From Ureibacillus xyleni (GTDB lineage Bacteria > Bacillota > Bacilli > Bacillales_A > Planococcaceae): a DNA stretch of 35,832 bases. Location of the stretch: contig NZ_OBMQ01000015.1 of NCBI RefSeq assembly GCF_900217795.1, positions 1 through 35,832 on the forward strand, read 5' to 3'. Positions 7,662 to 16,157 of this stretch are shown piece after piece; positions within the stretch are counted from its first letter, which is position 1, and each line of letters starts with the position of its first letter. Made by a program: the position numbers and the translations under genes. The notes beneath the pieces are model-generated. The model was not told the origin of the DNA, did not search any database, and saw only the letters and a list, made by a program, of their open reading frames with translations.

Positions 7662-8909
7662 ATGTTAAAACGAATAACATTTCTCGTCATTGTCATTGTA
7701 CTAGCAAAGCCGACGTATGATTTCGGCTTAACTTTGTACGAGGATGCAAAGCAATATCTCAACGAAAATAATATTAATATAGAAGATGCAACGACAGAAG
7801 TTATTTCATCTGTATCTAATACAGCTAAGGATACGCTCATTTATACTGCTGCAACGGTTAAAAATGCTGAATTACCGAGCACAGTAAAAACAGTAGAAGA
7901 ATTAGCCGATGCATTTTACTATTACTTTAGCAATTGGGAAACAGATTTTGAAATTACCTATGTTGGAAGTACAACGGATATTGAAAATTTAATTGAAAGT
8001 GCTGTAGATTTGGCTGCAGATCGAGATCATTATATTTTAGGTCATCTATCAAATAGAAAAATAGAATATGAATATGGTCGGTTTGATGCAAAAATTAAAG
8101 TCCACCAAACTTATTTAACAAATGCGGCTCAAGAACAAATTGTTGATGAGAAAGTCGCATCCATACTTGCAACAGCATCTCCAGAGTCAATGTCTGATTT
8201 TGAGAAGGTAAAGTTTGTGAATGATTACATTGTCAAAAATGCTGTATATAGCGAAGATTCTACGGCTAGTCCACATAGTGCCTGCGCAGTAGTGGCAGAA
8301 GGAAAAGGCGTGTGCCAAGGATATGCATTACTTGCTTTAAAAATGTTACAAGGCCTAGGAATTGAAACGAAATATGTAGTAGGAGAAGTTTATACAGGTG
8401 GACATGCTTGGAATCTAGTAAAGGTTGATGGAGAATGGTATCACCTTGATACAACATGGAATGACCCTACACCGGACCGCAAAAATGTTGTTCGTTATGA
8501 GTACTTCTTAATGAATGATACGAAGATGAAAAAGGACCATACCTGGATACAATCAGATTATCCTAGAGCAAACAGTAAAAAATACGCTTTTATGGCTCAA
8601 ATTGATCACGCCTATGAAGAAGATGGGATGATTTACTATAGCAATGTAAATGATGACAATATCCTTTACCGAATGAATATAAAAACGGGGGAAAGTAGTC
8701 GTTTAACCGATAGTCGTGCTCAATTTATCGTTGGCTTTGGAGATTGGATTTACTTTAGCAATTACTCAAAAGGGGCATATTTATCAAAAATCCGAACAGA
8801 TGGATCAGATGAAACGGTCCTATATAAAGAAAAAGTAGAAAATCTCTTTGTAGAAGATGGGTATTTATACTTCTCGACAGATGATGGATTAAAAAAATTA
8901 GAACTATAA
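7662..8909 (+). CDS. Membrane-anchored or secreted transglutaminase-like protein with C-terminal DUF5050-type region
   Basis: A 415-residue exported protein. Residues 1-16 form a basic plus hydrophobic signal or anchor with no clear cleavage box. Residues about 180-285 are a transglutaminase-like cysteine protease fold with the full triad: Cys218 in GKGVCQGYA, His248 in GGHAWN, Asp263 in HLDTTWNDP. This order matches bacterial transglutaminase-core proteins that act as proteases or crosslinkers at the cell surface. Residues about 313-415 have repeated Y/W-I-Y-F/Y-S strands and K-I-x-T-D-G turns, as in the propeller-like DUF5050 domain. GAGGTGAAG precedes the ATG. The substrate is unknown. Confidence 0.87.
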   Translation: MLKRITFLVIVIVLAKPTYDFGLTLYEDAKQYLNENNINIEDATTEVISSVSNTAKDTLIYTAATVKNAELPSTVKTVEELADAFYYYFSNWETDFEITYVGSTTDIENLIESAVDLAADRDHYILGHLSNRKIEYEYGRFDAKIKVHQTYLTNAAQEQIVDEKVASILATASPESMSDFEKVKFVNDYIVKNAVYSEDSTASPHSACAVVAEGKGVCQGYALLALKMLQGLGIETKYVVGEVYTGGHAWNLVKVDGEWYHLDTTWNDPTPDRKNVVRYEYFLMNDTKMKKDHTWIQSDYPRANSKKYAFMAQIDHAYEEDGMIYYSNVNDDNILYRMNIKTGESSRLTDSRAQFIVGFGDWIYFSNYSKGAYLSKIRTDGSDETVLYKEKVENLFVEDGYLYFSTDDGLKKLEL

Positions 8910-8943
8910 AAATCGCGGCTTACAATGGTAGGCCGCGATTTTT
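8909..8943. terminator. Bidirectional terminator between convergent genes
   Basis: AAAATCGCGGC (8909-8919) pairs with GCCGCGATTTTT (8932-8943). The GC-rich stem has A-rich and T-rich flanks and serves both the plus-strand transglutaminase gene and the minus-strand kinase, whose stop codon lies at its edge. Confidence 0.93.
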
Positions 8944-9867
8944 GGCTCTTCGCACGATGTATTCAATGGGAGGTTCATCGCATAACTGAAAACAAATCGT
9001 TGGGAAGTGTTCCTTCGTCAATTTTTGAAATTGGCTTAAAATAAATGGATGGTATTTAAAGATACTTCCATTTAAAAATAATGTGAATGGCTCATCAATC
9101 GTTGGCAACTTTTTCAACGTCGTAACAGCTAAATCAGCTAGCTCTTGTGCTGCATGTTGGCTAATTGAAAGGGCCATTTCATCATTTAATTCAACTGCTC
9201 TAGGTAAAACGGAACTAATACTTGCCAGCATTGAATTCGTGTAGTGTGGAGCGTATAGCCATGTCATAAGTTGATCAGAATTTTCGATATTCAGTTGTTC
9301 AAAAACAAGTTCCTTTAAAATCGTTGGCGTTAGATTACGCCCATCTTCTAAGCGAAATAGTAGATTTACAATTTCTTTTCCAATCCAATAGCCGCTACCT
9401 TCATCACCTATACGATGACCCCAACCACCAGTGCGATATACGTTTCCATTGTAGTCTATTGCAAAGCCAATTGAACCAGTACCGGAAATGATGAGGGCTC
9501 CGGATTTGTTTTTGTCCAATAAACCAAGCAATGTCGCGTGAACATCATTTTCTACAATAATTGTATCAATGAACAAAGGGCTGTATTGCACAACTTTTGT
9601 AATCATCTCTTTGACAATGGTTAAATCTTGGTCCGTATCAATACCCGCCATTGCAAAAACAGCAACATTTATATTATTAAGTTTAGTAGAGTCATAAACA
9701 TCTTTTAGTAATTGAGCAATTAATTTCTCCACTGGATCTATCCCAATTGCTTGATAGTTTGAGCCTGTTGCTGTTTTTTCAAAAATACATTTTCCGCTAT
9801 TAGAACGAACGGAAATAGTCGTTTTCGTGGCACCACCATCAATGGCTAACAGTATTTGATTAGTCAT
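8920..9867 (-). CDS. BadF/BadG/BcrA/BcrD-type sugar kinase (N-acetylglucosamine/MurNAc kinase-like)
   Basis: An ASKHA-fold kinase of 315 residues, in the BadF/BadG ATPase family whose soluble members phosphorylate N-acetylglucosamine or N-acetylmuramic acid (MurK). Seen: phosphate-1 loop AIDGGATKT (8-16), ENDVHA (106-111), phosphate-2 SGTGS (128-132), and GWGHRIGDEGSGYWIG (148-163), the hallmark of this group. I choose the ATG at 9867 because GAAGGTTGG lies about 7 nt upstream and the alternative longer frame adds 14 unconserved residues. The start overlaps the end of the ArgH-like gene by 8 nt, so the two are translationally coupled. The exact sugar is not readable. Confidence 0.87.
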   Translation of the reverse strand: MTNQILLAIDGGATKTTISVRSNSGKCIFEKTATGSNYQAIGIDPVEKLIAQLLKDVYDSTKLNNINVAVFAMAGIDTDQDLTIVKEMITKVVQYSPLFIDTIIVENDVHATLLGLLDKNKSGALIISGTGSIGFAIDYNGNVYRTGGWGHRIGDEGSGYWIGKEIVNLLFRLEDGRNLTPTILKELVFEQLNIENSDQLMTWLYAPHYTNSMLASISSVLPRAVELNDEMALSISQHAAQELADLAVTTLKKLPTIDEPFTLFLNGSIFKYHPFILSQFQKLTKEHFPTICFQLCDEPPIEYIVRRAKNRGLPL

Positions 9868-11383
9868 GTTTATTCCAACCTTCAAGAAATTCGTAAAGTT
9901 GCTCTTCACATTTTTGAAGGTGTGTATTTTTTCCTGTTACCCAACTTTCTAATAAAGGGGAGACAGCTTGTGATTGAATTAGGGAATTACGCATCGTTTC
10001 TGGCGCAGGTCCCCCTGTTAATGACCGTACATGAACAAAAAATTCCGGTTTTAATACTTTATAAAATTCTTCTTTTGATATTTTCAAAGGTTTTCCCGTT
10101 ACTTCCATTGACTTTTCATTCGCCAATTCCCAAGTTAATTGTTCTAATGTTTCTTCTTTAGCTTTTAATAGAGTTTTAACGCAACTACTTACAATGCGAT
10201 GGGATTGACGGAATGAAATATTTTCTGAACGTACTAGTGAATCTGCAAGCTCTGTTACATTTGCAAAGCTATTTTCTGCACGTTTCAATAGTTTTTCTTT
10301 ATTAACATCCATCGTTACAACTACACTGCCAAATAGTTTGTAAATGCCTCTAAGTTTTTCCATTGCACGCCATAAATAAGGCTGCATATCATCTTCCGTA
10401 TCCACAATATCCCCAAACGGCGTGTTATGAATCATTTGTAGTACTGTTGAAGCATCACCATATACAGAAGATAGAAGGGATCTTGTATGCTCTATGGAAA
10501 CAGGATTTCGTTTTTGAGGCATAATAGAGCTTACTTGCACGTATGGACTCGCAAGATTGATGGCATTAAACTCTTGGGTAGCCCAAAGTAGGAAATCTTG
10601 TGAAGTGCGACCAAGATTCAATGCAGCAAGTTGTACAACACCTGCTAATTCAGCAATATAGTCTGCACCAGCCACAGCATCCCAAGCATTTTCAATCACT
10701 CCATCAAACCCGAGTAGTTCTTTCATACGATCACGATTAATGTTAAAACCAGTAGTTGTTAATGCAGCTGCCCCCATACTACTTTGGTTGATCGTTTCAA
10801 AGGCTGCCTGCATCCGTTTAAAGTCACGAGTCAGTTGGTCTATTACGGCTTTTAAATAATGCGCAAATGTTGTAGGTTGTGCTTGTTGGGTGTGGGTATA
10901 GCCGATCATAATCGTATCTACATGCTCTTGGGCAAAAGCAATTAAGGATGACCTTAGAGCGAGTAATTCCGCCATTAAAGCAAGTAATTTCTTTCTTAAC
11001 GTCATGCGGTAAATGGCAATCCCCATGTCGTTGCGAGAACGACCAATGTGTAAATTCCCCGCAACATCACCAGCTAATTCAATCAGTTTATTTTCAATGC
11101 GGAAAAACAAATCTTCAAACTGAGGGTTGTAGTCTCGTTGTTCATAATAATTCAAGTCAAGCTTAGCAATCGCCTGCCCGATTTGCTTAGCATCGCTTGG
11201 TGAGATAAGCTGCTGTTCCTCAAGCATTTTTAAATGGGCGATATGTATGTGCACCATTGATTTTAAAAAATGCTTTTTTGCTTCGTCATAGGCAGGTTGA
11301 AGCACCATTTGACGATAACTATTAGAAGGGAACTGGTCTCCTTCGATTTGATTTATTCTGCTCCTAAAATCTTGAAACACCAT
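9860..11383 (-). CDS. Argininosuccinate-lyase-like enzyme of the fumarase/aspartase superfamily
   Basis: A 507-residue superfamily lyase. HIGRSRND (112-119), GYTHTQQAQP (161-170) and the signature SSIMPQKRNP (285-294), with the catalytic serine in the flexible loop, are clear. In true ArgH the first motif continues Q-V-A-T; here it is M-G-I-A, and the protein is longer than ArgH (about 460), so it may eliminate fumarate from another N-substituted aspartate-type substrate, as EDDS lyase does (inference). No argG is nearby. Start at ATG 11383 follows CGGAGGCG; the longer frame lacks a ribosome site. Coupled by an 8-nt overlap to the downstream kinase and 123 nt after the EamA gene. Confidence 0.82.
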   Translation of the reverse strand: MVFQDFRSRINQIEGDQFPSNSYRQMVLQPAYDEAKKHFLKSMVHIHIAHLKMLEEQQLISPSDAKQIGQAIAKLDLNYYEQRDYNPQFEDLFFRIENKLIELAGDVAGNLHIGRSRNDMGIAIYRMTLRKKLLALMAELLALRSSLIAFAQEHVDTIMIGYTHTQQAQPTTFAHYLKAVIDQLTRDFKRMQAAFETINQSSMGAAALTTTGFNINRDRMKELLGFDGVIENAWDAVAGADYIAELAGVVQLAALNLGRTSQDFLLWATQEFNAINLASPYVQVSSIMPQKRNPVSIEHTRSLLSSVYGDASTVLQMIHNTPFGDIVDTEDDMQPYLWRAMEKLRGIYKLFGSVVVTMDVNKEKLLKRAENSFANVTELADSLVRSENISFRQSHRIVSSCVKTLLKAKEETLEQLTWELANEKSMEVTGKPLKISKEEFYKVLKPEFFVHVRSLTGGPAPETMRNSLIQSQAVSPLLESWVTGKNTHLQKCEEQLYEFLEGWNKHD

Positions 11384-11506
11384 AGAATCGCCTCCGAAAA
11401 TAATACATATCCATCCCCATTGTATCTTCTCTTGAAGCTTACTTGTACTATCTTTCAACGCTTTAATGCACAATGTTATGAACGAGATATTTATTACTAT
11501 TAGATG

Positions 11507-12400
11507 TTAAATTAAATTTTTCCTTTGGGCTAGTACAGTTGGTAAAGTCATACCAATTAGTACTAATACAATTCCAAAGAACTGTAAAATCGTTAATGTT
11601 TCGTGTAATACAATACCTGCCGCAAGTATTGCAACAGGTAATTCCATCGCGCTTAAAATAGAAGATAGTCCTCCACCTACTTTAGGTCCTGCAATTGAGA
11701 ATAGTAGAATTGGTAAGATAATGCCAAATACCCCTAGAGCTAGACCGAACATCCATAAATTCGTTTTAAATAACGTACCATTCCAAATAATTTCTGGTGC
11801 TAAAAAGATGCTAATCATAATGAGGGCAACAAATGACATGAAAAACGTTCGTGTAATTGTCGATATACCTTCCACTGGTCGGGAATTAATTTGTATAAAA
11901 ATTGCAAAGCTTAATGCAGAAGTTAAACCGAATAACCATCCTTGCCAAGCAATATTGGAAAGATCCACATCGATAATGCCAGCAGACAGTATAGTTCCTG
12001 CAAATAAGAAAAGTAGGGAAAAAACTTCAGGGCGACTTGGCAATCTTTTTCTTCTTATACAATCAATCAGCATCCCCATCCATGTAAATTGAAATAACAT
12101 GACTACTGCAAGGGAGGCAGGTAAGTAGTCTAATGATTTGCCATAAACAATGCCGGTTGTTGATGTAAAAATCCCTGCAAAAGTAATCGTTAAAACGCCA
12201 GCTTTCGTTAAGCGCGGCAATGTTCTTTGAGTAACGAGAAATAAAATAAACGCTAAAATGAAACCTACTATATATTGACTTGTTACAGCTTCTGCGGAAG
12301 TAAAACCGTGTCCCATCGCTACTTTAATAATAGTGGATAAGATCCCGTAGCTACTAGAGGCTATAACAATGAATAATGAGTAAATTAGTTGTGAATTCAT
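11507..12400 (-). CDS. EamA/DMT-family transporter
   Basis: A 297-residue membrane protein with about ten hydrophobic segments in two homologous halves (about 5-140 and 150-290), as in the drug/metabolite transporter (EamA/RhaT) family. Members usually export or import small metabolites such as amino acids or nucleosides. The second half contains the typical ending ILSAMELPVAILAAGIVLHE followed by T-L-x-Q-x-x-G-I-V-L-V-L-I-G. AGGTAGGTC precedes the ATG. It sits 18 nt after the broken acetyltransferase and upstream of the lyase and kinase, so it may move the substrate or product of that pathway (inference). Confidence 0.9.
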   Translation of the reverse strand: MNSQLIYSLFIVIASSSYGILSTIIKVAMGHGFTSAEAVTSQYIVGFILAFILFLVTQRTLPRLTKAGVLTITFAGIFTSTTGIVYGKSLDYLPASLAVVMLFQFTWMGMLIDCIRRKRLPSRPEVFSLLFLFAGTILSAGIIDVDLSNIAWQGWLFGLTSALSFAIFIQINSRPVEGISTITRTFFMSFVALIMISIFLAPEIIWNGTLFKTNLWMFGLALGVFGIILPILLFSIAGPKVGGGLSSILSAMELPVAILAAGIVLHETLTILQFFGIVLVLIGMTLPTVLAQRKNLI

Positions 12401-12418
12401 GCTGTGACCTACCTATTG

Positions 12419-12992
12419 TTATTTAATTGTTTTAACCATGTGATAAAAAGGTTCACCAATAATTGTCCATGGTTCCGTAATTATATATCCATTCCGTTCG
12501 TATAAATTACGTGCTTGGTCTTTTCCAATTTCCACATTTAAAGATATTTTTGAAAAGTCTTTCTTCTGTGCTACCTGTTCTGCGAAGTTCAGTAATTTTG
12601 TCCCAACCCCTAGACCTCTAGAAGATTTAGTGCACACAAATGGTATCCACATAAAATTCATCAGGATGCGCTTCAGCCTCAATCGTTGTTACTGGAGCAT
12701 GCTTCTCTTTAAGCCACTGCTGTAAAGAATTGTCTAATTTTCTGCCATCCTTACCACTATAAAGAACAAGTATACCTAAAATTGCCGTTTTCTCTATATT
12801 TTCCGCAACATACGTATTTATATAGGAATGGCGATTATCTGTACGAATAAATAAACCCTCTAGTTCAAAAATAATTTTATTGTAATCAGATTGCCCTGTT
12901 AAACGGTTTGCAATTTTCCCAATTGCTTCATAAATTAATGGTGCAACATATTTTGCATCTTCGGGTATTGCTTGTCTAATGCAAATAGTCAT
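12419..12992 (-). pseudogene. GNAT acetyltransferase broken by a one-base frameshift
   Basis: Two frames together give one GNAT-family N-acetyltransferase of about 190 residues. The first part (start ATG 12992 after GGAAGG) runs MTICIRQAIPEDAKYV to DEFYVDTICVH and stops at TAA (12627-12629). The next frame continues KSSRGLGVGTKLLNFAEQ to the end at 12419. Deleting the single T at the stop (the A at 12629 on the plus strand) restores VDTICVHKSSRGLGVGTKLL, the standard acetyl-CoA loop (R/Q-x-x-G-x-G/A). NLYERNGY near the end is the usual GNAT motif B. It is a pseudogene, or the base is a sequencing error. It heads the minus-strand cluster down to the kinase. Confidence 0.85.
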
Positions 12993-13136
12993 AGTGATCC
13001 TTCCTTTCATTAAAATTATAGCAAAATATTGAAGGAAATTATGACCTTTCCCCCTGTCTGAATAGTATAAAACTTTAAAGCTGTGTAAATTTTATGTTAA
13101 TCTTATTTCAGCACATATTCGGAGGTCAGACAACTT

Positions 13137-14081
13137 ATGAGTCACCCAAAAAAAGATTTTGTATTAGTATACGGAGACGCTTTTGTTGATTATATAGCGA
13201 ATGATAAAACGAACACATCCTTTACAACATTTTTAGGCGGGGCAACAGTTAATGTTGCAGCAGGTATTAGCCGAATTGGTGCACCTTCAGCATTAATAAC
13301 AATAACTGGTGAAGATGAAACATCAAAATTCGTCCGTGCTGAAATCAGCAATGAGGGCGTAAATATAGATTATTCAATTATCGTGCCGGAAAAACGTGTT
13401 AGTGGGGTATATGTACATCTAACAGAAGAGTGTGAACGAGTATTTAAAGATTATGTAGATGAAACTCCAGACCTACAAGTAGAGCCTCATCAGTTAGATG
13501 AAGAGGCCTTTAAAAGAGCTTCCATTTTTAATGTTTGTTCGGGTACTATGTTTCATCCAACGGCACTTGCTACTACTAGGAAAGGTGTAGATATGGCAAA
13601 GGAAAATGGTGCAATTATTGCCATTGACGCAAACATCCGACCGTTACGTTGGAGTAGTGCAGAAATTTGTAGAGAAACGATTATTTCCTTTTTTGAGGAT
13701 GCTCACATTTTAAAACTAACAGATGAGGAACTGTTTTTCTTAACAAAAACAGAAAACCTTCAAGATGGTATAGAAGTAATTAATCAATATTTAGTGCCAA
13801 TCGTTTTAATTACTGTTGGTGCTGATGGAGCTTATGCTGTATTAAATGGTGAAGTGATTCATGTACCAACCGAAAAAGTAGAAGCTGTTGATACAACTGG
13901 AGCTGGTGATGCATTTATGGCGGGAGTACTACGATTTGTTCATTATAATGGGTTACCAACTACTCATAACGAGTTGGTAAAGTGTGTAGGTTTTGGAAAT
14001 ATACTAGGAGCATTTGCTGCAACAAAGGCTGGTGCATTATCTGCACTGCCAAATCTAGAAGAAATCAACCACTGGTTATAA
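13137..14081 (+). CDS. PfkB-family carbohydrate kinase (fructokinase-like)
   Basis: A 314-residue ribokinase-fold sugar kinase. Seen: GDAFVDYI (13-20), the substrate-binding GGATVNVAAGISRIG (34-48), NEGVNIDY, and the C-terminal signature DTTGAGDAFMAG (252-263) with catalytic base Asp258 and the anion hole GAGD. Relatives phosphorylate fructose, 2-keto-3-deoxygluconate or similar sugars; the exact substrate cannot be told. CGGAGGTC lies 10 nt before the ATG. It is divergent from the acetyltransferase cluster across a 144-nt gap and ends at its own terminator, so it is probably monocistronic. Confidence 0.92.
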   Translation: MSHPKKDFVLVYGDAFVDYIANDKTNTSFTTFLGGATVNVAAGISRIGAPSALITITGEDETSKFVRAEISNEGVNIDYSIIVPEKRVSGVYVHLTEECERVFKDYVDETPDLQVEPHQLDEEAFKRASIFNVCSGTMFHPTALATTRKGVDMAKENGAIIAIDANIRPLRWSSAEICRETIISFFEDAHILKLTDEELFFLTKTENLQDGIEVINQYLVPIVLITVGADGAYAVLNGEVIHVPTEKVEAVDTTGAGDAFMAGVLRFVHYNGLPTTHNELVKCVGFGNILGAFAATKAGALSALPNLEEINHWL

Positions 14082-14090
14082 AAATCGACC

Positions 14091-14123
14091 ACCGACAACA
14101 ATCATTCTGTTGTCGGTTTTTTT
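14091..14123 (+). terminator. PfkB gene terminator
   Basis: ACCGACAACA (14091-14100) pairs perfectly with TGTTGTCGGT (14108-14117) around a 7-nt loop, followed by seven T residues. Confidence 0.95.
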
Positions 14124-14172
14124 ATTCAACTTTATACTGAAGCTAACATAAGAAATTATAGGGGTGAAGAGA

Positions 14173-14373
14173 ATGGGAGAGTTACAAGCAGTACCTTGGG
14201 CGTTAATTGCACCATTATTACTAATCCAGTTAATCTTAATGGTTGTGGCTTTAATTGATTTATCAAGAATCCACGCGACAAACGGACCGAAATGGTTATG
14301 GGCGATTATTATCATTATCGGTAATCTACTTGGATCCATTGTGTACTTTATTATAGGGAGAAAACAATCATGA
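14173..14373 (+). CDS. Small two-helix membrane protein, PLDc_N domain (YxlE-like)
   Basis: A 66-residue protein with two membrane segments (about 8-30 and 41-61) joined by a short polar loop SRIHATNGPKWLW, the pattern of the phospholipase-D-nuclease N-terminal domain (PLDc_N). Such proteins commonly precede an ABC transporter, as YxlE precedes YxlFG in B. subtilis. The ATG at 14173 follows AGGGGTGA with good spacing; an in-frame GTG at 14164 lies inside that ribosome site. Its stop overlaps the ATPase start (ATGA), showing coupling. Confidence 0.85.
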   Translation: MGELQAVPWALIAPLLLIQLILMVVALIDLSRIHATNGPKWLWAIIIIIGNLLGSIVYFIIGRKQS

Positions 14374-15272
14374 CACTTATTTCAGTATCGGATTTAACAA
14401 AAACATTTGGCAATCAAACAGTAGTTGACCATATTTCATTTTCCATTGAATCAAATACGTCTACTGCGTTAATTGGACCAAATGGAGCTGGAAAAACGAC
14501 GACTCTGTCCATGCTTACAGGTTTACTGAGTCAAACATCCGGTAGTATTAAGATGGATGGGGTAAAGGATATGCGCTCGGTCATAGGGTTTTTGCCACAG
14601 TATCCGAAATTCTTTTCATGGTTATCTGCCCTTGAATACACAGAAATGGCTGCGAAATTAAGTGGTGTCGAGGCAAAGCAAGCAAGATTACAATCTCAGA
14701 AAATATTAGAATATGTTGGTTTAGGTTCGGCTCTTCATAAAAAAACAGAAACATTTTCTGGAGGGATGAAGCAGCGGTTAGGAATTGCGCAAGCCCTTGT
14801 CCATAAACCAAAGTTGCTGTTATTAGATGAACCAGTATCAGCTTTAGATCCAGTAGGACGAAGAGAAATCATGAACTTATTAAAAGAAATTCAGAATGAA
14901 ACAACAATTCTATATTCTACTCATATTTTAAACGATGCGGAAGAAATGACAGATCAACTTTTGTTTCTAAGAGGTGGAAAGCTAGTGGAGAAGGGGTCTT
15001 TAAATGAGGTGCGAGCACGTTTTGAAGAACCTCGTATCAAGATAAAATTTAGCTCGCAGGAACAGGCTTTACAGTTTGCAAGTCAGGCAGAGCTTCATTG
15101 TAATGTAGAAGGGGAAACGGTGTTTGTAGAAATTGACCATGATCAACCAACAATGCAACAATTGCTAAACCGTTTAGCTAATAGTAACTTTTCGATTGAA
15201 AGTATCGAAAAAGTGACAGCTAATTTAGAGGAAATCTTCATGAAGGTGGTAGGAAGTCATGAGTCAGTTTAA
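14370..15272 (+). CDS. ABC transporter ATP-binding protein (YxlF-like)
   Basis: A 300-residue ABC ATPase. Walker A GPNGAGKT (36-43), Q-loop LPQY (75-78), signature FSGGMKQR (129-136), Walker B LLLLDEP (149-155) followed by SALD, and the H-loop STHIL. The C-terminal region (about 215-300) is the extra domain found in ABC-2 type exporter ATPases. It forms the engine for the permease encoded next, with which it overlaps by 14 nt. The YxlF-type exporters act in membrane stress or antimicrobial resistance in some species; the substrate here is unknown. Confidence 0.93.
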   Translation: MTLISVSDLTKTFGNQTVVDHISFSIESNTSTALIGPNGAGKTTTLSMLTGLLSQTSGSIKMDGVKDMRSVIGFLPQYPKFFSWLSALEYTEMAAKLSGVEAKQARLQSQKILEYVGLGSALHKKTETFSGGMKQRLGIAQALVHKPKLLLLDEPVSALDPVGRREIMNLLKEIQNETTILYSTHILNDAEEMTDQLLFLRGGKLVEKGSLNEVRARFEEPRIKIKFSSQEQALQFASQAELHCNVEGETVFVEIDHDQPTMQQLLNRLANSNFSIESIEKVTANLEEIFMKVVGSHESV

Positions 15273-16041
15273 CGTTTTAATGGGTAAAGAGTTACGTGAA
15301 AGCTGGCGTAGCTTTAAAATATTATGGATTCCTCTCGTATTCATCTTACTAGGTGTTAGTGACCCAATATTAAATTATTACTTGATGGATATTTTAAAGG
15401 CTGTTGGAGAAATGCCAGAAGGGTTTCAAATGGTAATGCCTGAACTTTCACCAGCCGATATTCTTGCAGCATCAACAGGTCAATTTCAATCAATCGGACT
15501 AATTGTATTAATCGCTACATTTGTTGGTACGATTAGTAGGGAACGACAAAATGGAACTGCAACACTTTTATATGTGCGCCCCATTTCGCATATGGCGTTA
15601 TTCTTAAGTAAATGGTTGGTAGCTTGTCTTGTAGCAGTAATTAGCGTAATTGCAGGATATGCTGCAAGTCTGTATTATACAGTATTATTGTATGGCCCAG
15701 TTCAATGGGATCAATTTATAGGGATGCTTGCAACTTATTTATTATGGATTTGTTTAATTATGGCCGTAACAGTAGCAATGAGTGCTGCATTTAAAACTGT
15801 AATTGCCGCAACCTTGACGATTATTATGGTAATTGGTGGTACAATTTTCGAAAGTTTAATTGGTAGTTTTCTATCTATTTCTCCGTGGAAATTACCAAGC
15901 AGTGCATTATCTTTATTAAGTGATTATTATGATCGAACTAATTTTATTCTAAATTTAAGTTTATCTACAGGTTTACTGATTTTCTTTATTGTACTTGGTA
16001 TTTTTATGTGTCAACGAAATGCGTCAACAACAGAAATATAA
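15259..16041 (+). CDS. ABC-2 family transporter permease (YxlG-like)
   Basis: A 260-residue permease with six predicted membrane segments (about 21-41, 73-89, 113-137, 155-174, 182-206 and 230-250). The segment GTISRERQNGTATLLYVRPIS (broken: GTISRERQNGTATLL then YVRPIS) is the E-x-x-x-G-T-x-x-x-L coupling helix common to ABC-2 permeases of the YxlG/NosY type. GGTGGTAGGA precedes the ATG inside the end of the ATPase gene. With the two preceding genes it makes a compact three-gene exporter operon ended by a strong terminator. Confidence 0.9.
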   Translation: MSQFNVLMGKELRESWRSFKILWIPLVFILLGVSDPILNYYLMDILKAVGEMPEGFQMVMPELSPADILAASTGQFQSIGLIVLIATFVGTISRERQNGTATLLYVRPISHMALFLSKWLVACLVAVISVIAGYAASLYYTVLLYGPVQWDQFIGMLATYLLWICLIMAVTVAMSAAFKTVIAATLTIIMVIGGTIFESLIGSFLSISPWKLPSSALSLLSDYYDRTNFILNLSLSTGLLIFFIVLGIFMCQRNASTTEI

Positions 16042-16044
16042 ACT

Positions 16045-16080
16045 ATAGCCTATCACTTGAGTGGTGGGCTATTTTATTTT
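16045..16080 (+). terminator. ABC operon terminator
   Basis: ATAGCCTATCAC (16045-16056) pairs with GTGGTGGGCTAT (16061-16072) over 12 bp including two G-T wobbles, with a TTGA loop and a T-rich tail. Starts 3 nt after the permease stop. Confidence 0.93.
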
Positions 16081-16157
16081 GATTTTAATTGGAATATAAT
16101 AGAATTTACATAGAATATCCAGATTTTTCTTGAAATAAAGCAGGAAGAAGGGATTAC

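Noticed and set aside
9856..10161. Plus-strand frame of 101 codons at the kinase-lyase junction
   Set aside because: Antisense to two well-supported coupled genes and without motifs.
11721..12092. Open frame of 123 codons on the plus strand
   Set aside because: It lies entirely opposite the EamA transporter gene, has no convincing ribosome site, and its composition is that of an antisense shadow.
14173..16041. ABC cluster as a bacteriocin immunity locus
   Set aside because: No peptide precursor, maturation enzyme or two-component system is adjacent; it matches a general yxlEFG-like exporter.
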